A stretch of DNA of 42,966 bases from Patescibacteria group bacterium (GTDB taxonomy: Bacteria > Patescibacteriota > Minisyncoccia > Phycocordibacterales > Phycocordibacteraceae), in NCBI GenBank assembly GCA_004296925.1, contig SCVI01000050.1:1-42966 (forward strand). Direction: 5' to 3'. Numbering within the stretch: the first letter of the stretch is position 1; each line of letters begins with the position of its first letter. The notes beneath the pieces are model-generated. The model did not search any database. It was not told the DNA's origin and was given only the letters and a program-made list of their open reading frames with translations. This document shows, piece by piece, positions 33,992-42,966 of the stretch. Both the position numbers and the translations under genes were made by a program.

Positions 33992-35923
33992 ATGAACACA
34001 GGTACTAATCTCAACCCAGCACAACATGAGGCTGTTTCTCACTCTGAAGGACCACTTCTTATACTTGCGGGAGCGGGAGCGGGAAAAACACGTGTAATTG
34101 TGGAAAGAATTGCTCAACTTATTAAAAAAGGCACTGCGCCAGAGAGAATATTGGCAGTGACATTCACCAATAAAGCAGCGAACGAGATGAAGAATCGCGT
34201 CCGAACGCGCATTGATAACGATTTGACGCTCTCTCCACTAGAACGACCTCGCACAGATCCTTTTATTGGGACGTTTCATAGACTTTCTCTCGAAATTATT
34301 AAAGCGTTCCACCAGAAAGTGGGTCTTCCTCAACGATTCACGATTTATGACAGGAGCGATTCAACGAGGGCACTCAAAGAAGCCATCCGCGCATCTGGTT
34401 TTGACCCAAAACAACTAGAGCCACGCAAAGTACTTTCTGTGATGAGTCGGAAAAAAGGAGACGGAATTACTCAGGACGAATTTATTTCCTCACACGCTTC
34501 GTCATATATAGACGAAGCGATAGGAGAAGTGTGGGAACGTTATGAAAATATTTTAAAAAAAGAAAAAGCGTTGGATTTTGACGACATACTCCTTACTGCA
34601 CGTAATCTTTTAAAAGATGAAGCGGATGTGCGTGATTACTATCAAAAAGCGTGGGACTTTGTGCATGTCGATGAATACCAAGACACGAACCGCGTGCAAT
34701 ACGAAATCGTAAAACTCATTACCGAGATTCACAATAACCTTGCTGCGGTGGGTGATGTTGATCAAAATATTTACAGTTGGCGTGGCGCTTCGATTGAACA
34801 CATTATGAATTTTGAAAACGACTACCCGAACGCCCAAATAATGCTATTGGTTGAGAATTACCGTTCCACAAAAAATATAATTGCCGCTGCAAATGATGCA
34901 ATATCAAAAAACGTACATCGACGAGAAAAAGAACTTTACACAAAAAATGAAGACGGCGAAAAAATTGCACTCGCAGGATTTGCTGATGAGAACGATGAAG
35001 CTCTTTTTATTGCTAACACCGCAAAAAATATAATTGCAGACGGACATTCGCCAGATAACATCGCAGTCTTATATCGAGCAAACTTTCAATCAAGAGTTCT
35101 CGAAGAAGCTTTTCTAAAACGAAACGTACCGTATCAAGTATTAGGAACAAGATTTTTTGAGCGAAAAGAAATTAAGGATGCGCTGTCATATATTCGTACA
35201 GCACTTAATCCAAATTCAACAGCAGACTTTACGCGAGCTATAGCAACACCCTCGAGAGGTATTGGGAAAGTTACATTAGCAAAAGTGGTTAATAATCAGG
35301 AAGAAAGTTTGCCACCAAACGCTCGTGAAAAAATTTATTTTTTCAGAAATTCTCTCCAAAGAATTTTGCAAGCAATAAACGAAAAGAAGGCGTCGGAAGC
35401 ACTCCGTTTTGCATTAACTGAAAGTGGTTTATGGAGACTTTATGAGCACGGAGATACTGAAGATCTCGAGCGATTAGAAAACTTGAAAGAATTAGTAACT
35501 GTTGCAACAAAGTACGACACATATCCTCCGGGCGAGGGGATAGAGAAACTTATTGAGGAGGCGGTGCTCCAATCTGATCAAGACGAGTTAGAAGAAAAAA
35601 AGGAAGGAGTGAAATTAATGACCGTGCACGCTGCAAAAGGTTTAGAGTTCCATACCGTCTTTATTGCAGGACTCGAAGATGGTCTATTTCCTCATGAGCG
35701 CGACGACGCAGATTCTGCTGACAAAGAAGAGGAGCGACGCTTGTTTTACGTTGCATTAACGCGCGCACAACAAAAAGTGTACGCCACATATGCACTCACC
35801 CGAAGAATTTTTGGAACACGTTCTGAAAATACTCCCTCTGTTTTTATTACTGAACTCGATAGCGATGTGTCTGAATCAGTGACATACCCTCTCTACGAAC
35901 ACGACATTGATACTATTTTATAA
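33992..35923 (+). CDS. UvrD/PcrA-type SF1 DNA helicase
   Basis: LNPAQHEAVSHSEGPLLILAGAGAGKTRVIVERIAQLI, VHVDEYQDTNRVQYEIV, LMTVHAAKGLEFHTVFIAGLEDGLFPHER, LFYVALTRAQQKVY. Confidence 0.95.
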   Translation: MNTGTNLNPAQHEAVSHSEGPLLILAGAGAGKTRVIVERIAQLIKKGTAPERILAVTFTNKAANEMKNRVRTRIDNDLTLSPLERPRTDPFIGTFHRLSLEIIKAFHQKVGLPQRFTIYDRSDSTRALKEAIRASGFDPKQLEPRKVLSVMSRKKGDGITQDEFISSHASSYIDEAIGEVWERYENILKKEKALDFDDILLTARNLLKDEADVRDYYQKAWDFVHVDEYQDTNRVQYEIVKLITEIHNNLAAVGDVDQNIYSWRGASIEHIMNFENDYPNAQIMLLVENYRSTKNIIAAANDAISKNVHRREKELYTKNEDGEKIALAGFADENDEALFIANTAKNIIADGHSPDNIAVLYRANFQSRVLEEAFLKRNVPYQVLGTRFFERKEIKDALSYIRTALNPNSTADFTRAIATPSRGIGKVTLAKVVNNQEESLPPNAREKIYFFRNSLQRILQAINEKKASEALRFALTESGLWRLYEHGDTEDLERLENLKELVTVATKYDTYPPGEGIEKLIEEAVLQSDQDELEEKKEGVKLMTVHAAKGLEFHTVFIAGLEDGLFPHERDDADSADKEEERRLFYVALTRAQQKVYATYALTRRIFGTRSENTPSVFITELDSDVSESVTYPLYEHDIDTIL

Positions 35924-35928
35924 CAAAT

Positions 35929-36738
35929 ATGAAACAGAGAAAAAATAAACACTCTCCAAAGACTCGGGGTGCAAAACTTGGTCAACATTTACTAACGTCT
36001 ACCGCTATTGCACACAGTATGGTCGAAGCGGGTGAGGTGATGAAAGGAGATCGTGTGCTTGAAATTGGCCCTGGAAAAGGAATGCTCACTGAAGCACTTC
36101 TTGCTTCCGGAGCGCGCGTGTTTGCTGTAGAAAAGGACTCTTCAATGGTAGAGGTACTCAAAAATCGCTTTGCGACGGAGATAAAAAAGAAGCAACTTGT
36201 TCTCATTGAAGGTGATGCGCGTGAATATACGCCAGACAAAATATTTCCTCAGGGCGCGTATAAAATAATTGCAAACATTCCATACTACATAACAGGAGAA
36301 CTTATTCGAAGTGGCCTTACAGCAAAAAATAAACCGGTAAGCATTGCACTCCTTGTACAAAAAGAAGTAGCGGAAAGAATTGCAAGAAGTAAAAAGGAAA
36401 GTATTTTATCTCTCTCTGTAAAAGTATTCGGCACCCCCCACTACGTTAAGACGGTGAAACGAGGAAGTTTTAATCCGCCGCCTTCTGTAGACTCTGCAAT
36501 TCTTGCAATAAGAGAAATTTCGTCGAGCAATATAAAAAAGATTCCTGAAGAACTATTTTTTCAAGTTATAAAATGTGCCTTTGCACAAAAAAGAAAAACT
36601 ATCTTGAGTAATCTGAAACGAGTATTCGGAGAACATGCATTCCCTGCACTCGACAAGGCGGGAATTGATGCGAAAACGCGCGCAGAAGATATTGAGCTCT
36701 CCAAATGGCTTGAGCTCGCGCACTACTTAAAGTCGTAA
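35929..36738 (+). CDS. rsmA: 16S rRNA (adenine1518/1519-N6)-dimethyltransferase
   Basis: KLGQHLLTSTAIAHSMVEAGEVMKGDRVLEIGPGKGMLTEALL, IANIPYYITGELIR. Confidence 0.95.
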   Translation: MKQRKNKHSPKTRGAKLGQHLLTSTAIAHSMVEAGEVMKGDRVLEIGPGKGMLTEALLASGARVFAVEKDSSMVEVLKNRFATEIKKKQLVLIEGDAREYTPDKIFPQGAYKIIANIPYYITGELIRSGLTAKNKPVSIALLVQKEVAERIARSKKESILSLSVKVFGTPHYVKTVKRGSFNPPPSVDSAILAIREISSSNIKKIPEELFFQVIKCAFAQKRKTILSNLKRVFGEHAFPALDKAGIDAKTRAEDIELSKWLELAHYLKS

Positions 36739-36742
36739 AAAA

Positions 36743-37324
36743 CTACTTTCCAGGCAGTGATGTGGCGACTGAGGTTATAACACCTCGTGTTACAGGAATG
36801 ACGGTGCATGGTGTTGCTATCATTTTGCATAATCCAAAAGGTCTATAAAAACCTAAATGATTCACTCCTGGAACAATCACTAATCCGTATTTATAAATTG
36901 TTGGAACACTGGTAGGACTAAAAAGATATGTACCTGCTGACGGCGGCCCGAGCGTTATTAAAAAATCTCCTGGGGAGCAAGTGCAGGGTATTGCTGCCAA
37001 TACCTTACCTCCATATGGTTGATTTAAACTAAAGCCCGTGCCCGAAGATGCGGCGCCGGTATCGCCAGTATTAACAGAAGAAGGCGAGCTCCCACCGAAC
37101 GAACCACTGCTTCCGGTGCCTGTGTTTGTATTCGAATTATTTATATTAAAAGAGCTTTGTAAGAAAAGATCCAACAACTGTTGCATAAACTGCGTATTCC
37201 TAAATTCTTTTACTATTATGTTTTCCGCAAACACCGTGTGCGGAAAAGAAAAATTTACAATTACGGCAGAGAGTACTAAAAGAAATGCCATTAAAGGTTT
37301 CATCTTGTAATTACTATACATCAT
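36743..37324 (-). CDS. Secreted hypothetical protein
   Basis: Signal peptide MKPLMAFLLVLSAVIVNFSFPHTVFAEN; Ser/Gly/Asn-rich linker. Confidence 0.7.
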   Translation of the reverse strand: MMYSNYKMKPLMAFLLVLSAVIVNFSFPHTVFAENIIVKEFRNTQFMQQLLDLFLQSSFNINNSNTNTGTGSSGSFGGSSPSSVNTGDTGAASSGTGFSLNQPYGGKVLAAIPCTCSPGDFLITLGPPSAGTYLFSPTSVPTIYKYGLVIVPGVNHLGFYRPFGLCKMIATPCTVIPVTRGVITSVATSLPGK

Positions 37325-37370
37325 AAAGGTTTCTCTTATTTAATTTCACTTGTGGTATATTCATACACTT

Positions 37371-37547
37371 ATGACATCTAAAGAAGCGACTTACGCGGTT
37401 GGAAAAATAAAGGCAAAAGAGTTAGGTGGTTTGGTTTTAGCAATCTTACTAAGTGGACTTGCTCTTTCTAATGACACAAAAAGAGAAGAGGTAAAGCATA
37501 CGGAAGACACATCAGCAGTAAGACTCTCTTGGAGAGGGCAAAAATAA
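37371..37547 (+). CDS. Small hypothetical protein
   Basis: MTSKEATYAVGKIKAKELGGLVLAILLSGLALSNDTKREEVKHTEDTSAVRLSWRGQK. Confidence 0.45.
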   Translation: MTSKEATYAVGKIKAKELGGLVLAILLSGLALSNDTKREEVKHTEDTSAVRLSWRGQK

Positions 37548-37607
37548 CACAAAAAACTTTTCTTTTTAAAAATTTAAAGTGCCAGGATCGCTAATCCCCA
37601 TCGTGTT

Positions 37608-37633
37608 TTATAAAGGACGCGTGTCCTTTATAA
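37608..37633. promoter_or_regulatory. 26-bp palindromic site upstream of secreted/VirB6-like locus
   Basis: TTATAAAGGAC-GCGT-GTCCTTTATAA, perfect 11-bp arms, just upstream of TATACT (-10-like). Confidence 0.6.
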
Positions 37634-37655
37634 CGGGCGGTATACTAAAGGAATA

Positions 37656-38414
37656 ATGGAATCCCGAAAACAGTGGGGGATGGTTTTTTGGGCAGGGCTT
37701 TTTGCATTGATTGCAATAGGAACAGCTCTTACCACAAGCTACTTCGAAAACACGGTAAAAAACGATCCTGTCGTACGCGCAAGTTCTGATTCAGATGCGT
37801 GGAAGGCAGTATCTGACTACGTCGCTTCACAAGAGGGTTTTGTCGCTCCAAATACAGACTCTATATCAAAAGACCTATATTCAAACTACCTTGCACTCGC
37901 GAGCCGTGGAAGTTTTAGTTCAGCAGAACTCGACGGCATGGTTGCTGCAATAGTGGAAAAAAATACTACGGCTCCTGCTGTAGTGCCGGTAATTACAATT
38001 CAAAACCTCAATCTTCAACAGAACACCTCTCTTGATACGTACGGGAAGCTTTTTTCGGTTATTTTAAGCAAATCATCGGAAGCACAGAAGTACGAACTCG
38101 AGGTTTTCACTCGAACCGTTGGCCAAAACAATGCAAACGGTACGCCTGTGCTCACACAAAACTCTGAACTATACGCGCGCATCGCAGCAGCTCTTCTTGT
38201 GATGGAGACCCCTCCTTCAATTGCATCGGAACATTTAGAGGTGGTCAAAAGTATAGGCGCGCTTGCCCGCGTTGTTGATCAAATGGGGCGCTGGAAGGGA
38301 GACCCGATACAAGCACTCCAAATTGTTGATACATTTAATAAGACTGAGCGATATGTTGAGGCAAGCATTGACGCATGGATCACCAAAATAACAGCATTAG
38401 AGAAAAAATCATGA
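37656..38414 (+). CDS. Membrane-anchored hypothetical protein
   Basis: N-terminal TM WGMVFWAGLFALIAIGTALTTSYF; co-oriented with the downstream secreted/VirB6-like genes. Confidence 0.75.
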   Translation: MESRKQWGMVFWAGLFALIAIGTALTTSYFENTVKNDPVVRASSDSDAWKAVSDYVASQEGFVAPNTDSISKDLYSNYLALASRGSFSSAELDGMVAAIVEKNTTAPAVVPVITIQNLNLQQNTSLDTYGKLFSVILSKSSEAQKYELEVFTRTVGQNNANGTPVLTQNSELYARIAAALLVMETPPSIASEHLEVVKSIGALARVVDQMGRWKGDPIQALQIVDTFNKTERYVEASIDAWITKITALEKKS

Positions 38415-40399
38415 AACACTTACTCATACTCATACTCATTGTAAGTTTGGTCTCTGCACCAATAACGGTATTTGCTGCTGGACCAGCACCATTAGATGTG
38501 GTCAGTTCTGATAATTCAGTTGGAAACATTACTCTTCCGACAGACGTGCCGAGTGGTAGTGGTGATGATGTTGATGCTTCGCTAAAAAATTGTCAGAGTT
38601 CGGGAATCGGAGGTTCGCTTAGTTCGCTTCTTAGCCGTGGCTTATCAGCTTTAGGGGGGCCTTCTGGTTTAGCTTCTTTGCTCGGCAGTTCAGGTCTTAG
38701 TTCAGGAAATATTTCAAGCATTATTGGTTCTTTAACAGGGAACAGCAGTACCGGGAGTATCATTTCAGGACTGCTTCAAGGAGGGTCAGGAGGGAGTAGT
38801 GTAACAGGAATTCTTAGTAGTTTGTTTGGGGGAAGTTCTGGTTCATCAGGACTTGGTGCACTTGGAAATATTTTTGGTGGGAGTAGCGGTTTAGGTTCTA
38901 TTGGAAATATTTTTGGCGGCAATATAGGATCTTCAGGACTTGGTTCATTAGGAAATGTACTTGGAGGTAATGGCGGTTTAGGTAGTATTGCGGGCGGCGC
39001 TCTTGGTGCTGTAGGTGGGGTATTTGGTGGTAGTGAAGTTCCTGTAAACGACGCTACAGTAAGAACCTATTCGCAAAAAATACAAGGGAACACGCAACAA
39101 ATTCAAGTGGACCAGGATATCTATATAAAGAAGGTATGCGTGCAAGATGTTTTGGTTCGCGAATCAAGTCATAACTTTGCAAGTAACTTCACCAAAACCG
39201 TAGTAGATAGTGCTAATACGGCGAATGGTGGACTCCCTATATACTCAGAAAATATTGCGAAGGACAACGCTACACTCAGTGATGCTGTGCATACAGATTT
39301 TATTAAAAATGTTTTGCCAAACTCTGGGATAGATCAAAAAATGCTCCAGACAGTACAGAATCGACTTGACCAAAAATATCAGAATGACACACAATTTTCA
39401 CTTCGCTGTCCGGTAGAAAACGCGCAAGCGTTCTTAGCAGACTACTCTCAAGGAGGTTTAAGTGCGTTCAAAGCGGTAATGGTTGACCATCCTGAGTGCA
39501 CAGAAATAGGCGCAATCGTTGCAGCTAACCAAGAAGAGTCGTTGCGAATTAATTCGAGACTTGCAGAACAGGAGACTATAACGCAACAAGCAGAAGGAAT
39601 TTTACCTCAATTTGAATGTGAGGACCCAGGCGGGGCAGGCAAACCACTACAACAATGTGTACGGTATCGTATTGTTGGACCCGCGTCGGTTGCAAAAGAC
39701 ACACTGAACAGAGGAGTGGCCGTGGGTGCAGAGCAGCAAGCAAGAGCTAGTCAGATAGGAGATCTTGTAAACTCTTTATTTGCGTCTCTTGCGCAAAAGG
39801 CATTTACAAGTCTTGGTGGACTAATGGGCCTTTCTAAAAAAAGCTCTACTGGCTCTGGTTCATATCTTGATCAGGTTACGAGCGCCACTAATAGTAGTGC
39901 GGTTGCTCAAACACGAGCAAGTCTTGTAAGTGGAATTGAATCTGCACTTGTTCTTGAATATGACTATCAGGACCTAACTATCAGCATGCTAAAAAGTCTG
40001 GATTTTACAAAAAATGAAATTGAGAAAGTGAAGGCATGTTACCAAAATAAAATTACTACGGCAGGAGGTAGTGCGGACATTTCATTAAAATTTAATACTG
40101 CTTCGAGCACTATTAAAACCGTACTCGATCCGCAAATTACGATCTACCAAAAAAAGTATCAAGATGCCGATACTGCCATGACCGCGCTTAGCACGCTACG
40201 TGTTAGGGCAGGGAGCGCTTCAACAGTCGATGGTATCAATTCAGTGGTAACTTCATACTCTTTGCTCGCACAAGGAGGTAACCTTCATTCAAATACCGAC
40301 ATTGCCCTACTTCAAAGTGACCACGACTCTTCTAAAATACTCTTGGATGGGATGGTTGCAGATGCGCAAGAAGAAGTAATTTTGTGTAAAGCTCTGTAA
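38411..40399 (+). CDS. Secreted protein with Gly/Ser/Leu-rich imperfect repeats
   Basis: Signal peptide MKHLLILILIVSLVSAPITVFAAG; repeats SGLGALGNIFGG / SGLGSIGNIFGG / SGLGSLGNVLGG. Start ATG 38411 overlaps upstream stop. Confidence 0.8.
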   Translation: MKHLLILILIVSLVSAPITVFAAGPAPLDVVSSDNSVGNITLPTDVPSGSGDDVDASLKNCQSSGIGGSLSSLLSRGLSALGGPSGLASLLGSSGLSSGNISSIIGSLTGNSSTGSIISGLLQGGSGGSSVTGILSSLFGGSSGSSGLGALGNIFGGSSGLGSIGNIFGGNIGSSGLGSLGNVLGGNGGLGSIAGGALGAVGGVFGGSEVPVNDATVRTYSQKIQGNTQQIQVDQDIYIKKVCVQDVLVRESSHNFASNFTKTVVDSANTANGGLPIYSENIAKDNATLSDAVHTDFIKNVLPNSGIDQKMLQTVQNRLDQKYQNDTQFSLRCPVENAQAFLADYSQGGLSAFKAVMVDHPECTEIGAIVAANQEESLRINSRLAEQETITQQAEGILPQFECEDPGGAGKPLQQCVRYRIVGPASVAKDTLNRGVAVGAEQQARASQIGDLVNSLFASLAQKAFTSLGGLMGLSKKSSTGSGSYLDQVTSATNSSAVAQTRASLVSGIESALVLEYDYQDLTISMLKSLDFTKNEIEKVKACYQNKITTAGGSADISLKFNTASSTIKTVLDPQITIYQKKYQDADTAMTALSTLRVRAGSASTVDGINSVVTSYSLLAQGGNLHSNTDIALLQSDHDSSKILLDGMVADAQEEVILCKAL

Positions 40400-40402
40400 G
40401 GC

Positions 40403-42966
40403 ATGAAAAAACTCCTCGCCATTTTTTCAATCACTCTTATCCTCGGTGGATTTGGGTTGCCTGGTAGTGTTTATGCAGGCGAAGCGGGGGAGTCAGGAGC
40501 AGCGGGGGGAACAGCAACAGCCGGACAACAAGGTGCCGACCCTAGAGACCCGGGATCAAGCGCAAGAGCGGAAGAGACGGTTCGAAACGCTGAAGCACTT
40601 GCGGCACAGGGAGAGGCGGATACACACGCAGCTGGTGCAGCTGCGTTTGGAAACGCTCTTGGATGGGTAGGCGGAAAAATGCTACAGACCGTCCTAGAAA
40701 TTGGGATAGTCATCCTCGAAATACTTCTCCGAATTGCAAGTTGGGTTTTGTGGCTTACCGGAATTTTGTTTAATGTAGTTGTGCGTGAAATGGTCGTTGA
40801 AATGGGTAAATACGTAACCTCGGAATCTGCTGAAGGTATTCGTGCTGCGTGGAAAATCATGCGCGACCTCGCAAACATTGGAATTATCGGAGGATTAATT
40901 ACTGTCGCCGTTGGCACTATACTCCATCTTCAAAACATAAACGCAAAAACATATCTAGTGCGTCTTATTATCGCAGCGCTTCTTGTAAACTTCAGTTACT
41001 TTTTTGCAGGAGCGGTTATTGATTCTTCAAACTTCCTTGCAACAGCAATATATAAAAGCGTTATTACCACCGAAGCCTGCGCCAATGGCTCTGTGGGAGG
41101 TAGCATCAAAAGTGTTGTTACTAGTCTCGGCTATGCTCCGCAAGGAAACCAAGACCACTGCACTATTGCAGATCGTTTCTTAGGGGTAACCAACCTGCAA
41201 GGATTGCGCAAAGCACCAACAGCTCTCGAATCTTTCACGAATCATCTCCCTTTTGGTCAAGTAATAAATTTTGCACTATCCGACCCTCAGGACACTATTG
41301 ATTTATTCTTCTACGATCTCCTCCTTTTAATATTTGAATTAGTAACAATTTTCGTGTTTTTCTCTGCAATAGCGCTTCTCATTGGTCGCTTCGTTGCACT
41401 CATACTCATACTCATATCATCACCTCTTGGAGTTGCAGGCATTGCGATACCTAAAGTAAATGGCTATGCAAAAAAGTGGTGGGAAGCTCTTTTTAGTCAA
41501 GCACTTTTTGCTCCAATATATTTCCTACTCGTAGGTTTTTCACTCGCAATAATTCAAAATTCAAAAAATGCAATCTTAGGGGCAACAAACGCAGACAGGG
41601 GTTTCGAAGCTGTTATAGGCATAACACTTACATTTCTTGTAGCGACAGTGTTTATGTTGCAGTCCCTTAAAATTGCAAAACAATTGAGTGAACACACAAA
41701 AGAACTAGCGACTGTATATAAAGGCGCAAGTCTCGCAACAAAATATGGTCTCAATTACCCGTTATCAGTGGGGGCGCGAAATACTGTAGGCCGTGGCGCC
41801 GAATGGCTTGGAAACCGCTACCGAGAATTTGCTGGACGAAACGAAGCAATAATGACCTTACCTTTCATCAATGGTATCGATAGGGCGATAAAAGGTGGGT
41901 TGGAAAAAACCAAAGACGCAAAGTTTGGAGGGTTTGATTCGTTTGACAAAATAAAGAAAGAAAAATTAGCGCGTGAAGTTGAACTTGGTGAAGTAAAACG
42001 AGAAGAAGAAATACTCGGAAAACTACGTGGAAATCTCAACGGAAAGGAGAGGAAGGACCTGAATAAACTTCTAGCAAAAAATAGAAATAGAGGATCGAAT
42101 TCGTTAGACAAAAAAGATCAGGATGAACTCGAGCGACTTGCTAAAAAAGGAGGTGCTTCAGGCGAAACACTTCTTGCTAGTTCAGACTTTTGGAGAGAAT
42201 TTTCTCTTGGAAAAAAACAATTCCTTAAAAACAAAAATCGATACGAAACAGATAAAGAGTTTGAAGCTCGGCAGGAGGCTCGCGGTGATCTAGGGCTCAA
42301 GAAGGATGAAGACCTTACTCAATATTATGATCGTCTTGATAAACAGAGTAAGGACGGCAAAGATAGTTATCGTGACGCCAGAGGTAAGGCTGAGGCGCTC
42401 GTTGCAAGCTTACCTCATGGAACAATAGACAGAAAAATTGCAGAGAATCCTAGCAGACTACTTGATTTCATCCCTGTTCTTTCTTCAGAGGACTTCATGG
42501 AACAAATGAAGAACCCTGGTATCAAACGAAAAATTAAGAGCCAGGCTACTGTTATGAAAAACGGTGAGTGGGCAAAGATGATATCAGATATTAATCGACG
42601 TGTTGAAAATGGCCAAATCATAGAGGGCGGTGACGAATACTATGCGATGGCTTCTGTACCATTTCGTCATGCTCAGAAAGTTATAAAAAGTAAAGACCTC
42701 TTCTTGCACACAATTAAATCAGGGGCGGTATTTGATGAAGAAACTGGCGAGAAGTTTGAAAATTTGAGAACCATGCGATCTTTGTTCGATGGAAGCACAA
42801 CGGGTATGTACCTGCACGCGAAAGACCACTTTGGTACCACAGAATCTCGTGCCATGGGAAGTCTCAAGCGTACGTATATGCATGACCAAAGAAAAAAGGA
42901 TGGAGCATCCTTAATACTCGGAAGAAAAGCTGGTGAAGATTCTTATTACTTACCTCACGTCGGTGG
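40403..42966 (+). CDS. VirB6/TrbL-like polytopic membrane protein with long charged C-terminal region, partial
   Basis: Manual translation MKKLLAIFSITLILGGFGLPGSVYAGEAGESGAAGG...; multiple hydrophobic segments (IGIIGGLITVAVGTILHL, LLLLIFELVTIFVFFSAIALLIGRFVALILILISSPLGVAGIA); open at right edge, hence missing from ORF track. Confidence 0.75.
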   Translation, partial: MKKLLAIFSITLILGGFGLPGSVYAGEAGESGAAGGTATAGQQGADPRDPGSSARAEETVRNAEALAAQGEADTHAAGAAAFGNALGWVGGKMLQTVLEIGIVILEILLRIASWVLWLTGILFNVVVREMVVEMGKYVTSESAEGIRAAWKIMRDLANIGIIGGLITVAVGTILHLQNINAKTYLVRLIIAALLVNFSYFFAGAVIDSSNFLATAIYKSVITTEACANGSVGGSIKSVVTSLGYAPQGNQDHCTIADRFLGVTNLQGLRKAPTALESFTNHLPFGQVINFALSDPQDTIDLFFYDLLLLIFELVTIFVFFSAIALLIGRFVALILILISSPLGVAGIAIPKVNGYAKKWWEALFSQALFAPIYFLLVGFSLAIIQNSKNAILGATNADRGFEAVIGITLTFLVATVFMLQSLKIAKQLSEHTKELATVYKGASLATKYGLNYPLSVGARNTVGRGAEWLGNRYREFAGRNEAIMTLPFINGIDRAIKGGLEKTKDAKFGGFDSFDKIKKEKLAREVELGEVKREEEILGKLRGNLNGKERKDLNKLLAKNRNRGSNSLDKKDQDELERLAKKGGASGETLLASSDFWREFSLGKKQFLKNKNRYETDKEFEARQEARGDLGLKKDEDLTQYYDRLDKQSKDGKDSYRDARGKAEALVASLPHGTIDRKIAENPSRLLDFIPVLSSEDFMEQMKNPGIKRKIKSQATVMKNGEWAKMISDINRRVENGQIIEGGDEYYAMASVPFRHAQKVIKSKDLFLHTIKSGAVFDEETGEKFENLRTMRSLFDGSTTGMYLHAKDHFGTTESRAMGSLKRTYMHDQRKKDGASLILGRKAGEDSYYLPHVG

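Noticed and set aside
40471-40917. Minus-strand ORF of 148 aa
   Set aside because: Antisense to the VirB6/TrbL-like reading frame, which is missing from the ORF track only because it runs off the window edge.

Overview
The window looks like a chromosomal segment of a small-genome Patescibacteria/CPR-type bacterium (inferred from gene content and the short, tightly packed genes; not tested by phylogeny). Left to right it carries: a type IV pilus/competence-type operon (prepilins, PilC, PilB; minus); nusA-ppa; two secreted/membrane proteins; a trigger factor that appears to lack the PPIase domain, then clpP; rny; an HU gene; tRNA-Gly(TCC); a trypsin-like protease; a YerC/TrpR-like regulator with small ORFs; guaA; a sigma-70-like/DUF5667-like pair; purB; tRNA-Pro(TGG); yraN; tRNA-Gly(GCC); tRNA-Arg(TCG)-cca; exoIII; a Xer recombinase; rpsO; a NYN-domain protein; pnp; a (Pro-Thr)17 membrane protein; a DksA/TraR-like protein; comM; an M23/LysM peptidase; a UvrD-like helicase; rsmA; and a secreted, VirB6/TrbL-like membrane locus that runs off the right edge. 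The strongest unexplained signal is that all four tRNA genes are followed by the same architecture: tRNA 3' tail, then a hairpin, then an INVERTED copy of that tRNA's own tail. In three of four cases (weakly in the fourth) a DIRECT copy of the tail follows 164-195 bp from the tRNA end. The tails differ between tRNAs, but each element matches its own tRNA. This resembles, without being identical to, the E. coli tyrT/rtT repeats. Other notable signals are a consensus promoter followed at once by an intrinsic terminator upstream of nusA, a long double-stranded leader plus a start-codon hairpin at pnp, a 32-bp perfect palindrome at yerC with related sites downstream, and a parS-like plus DnaA-box-like cluster near 20.1-20.6 kb. 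All calls were made by eye from the sequence and the supplied ORFs. No database search or folding program was run.
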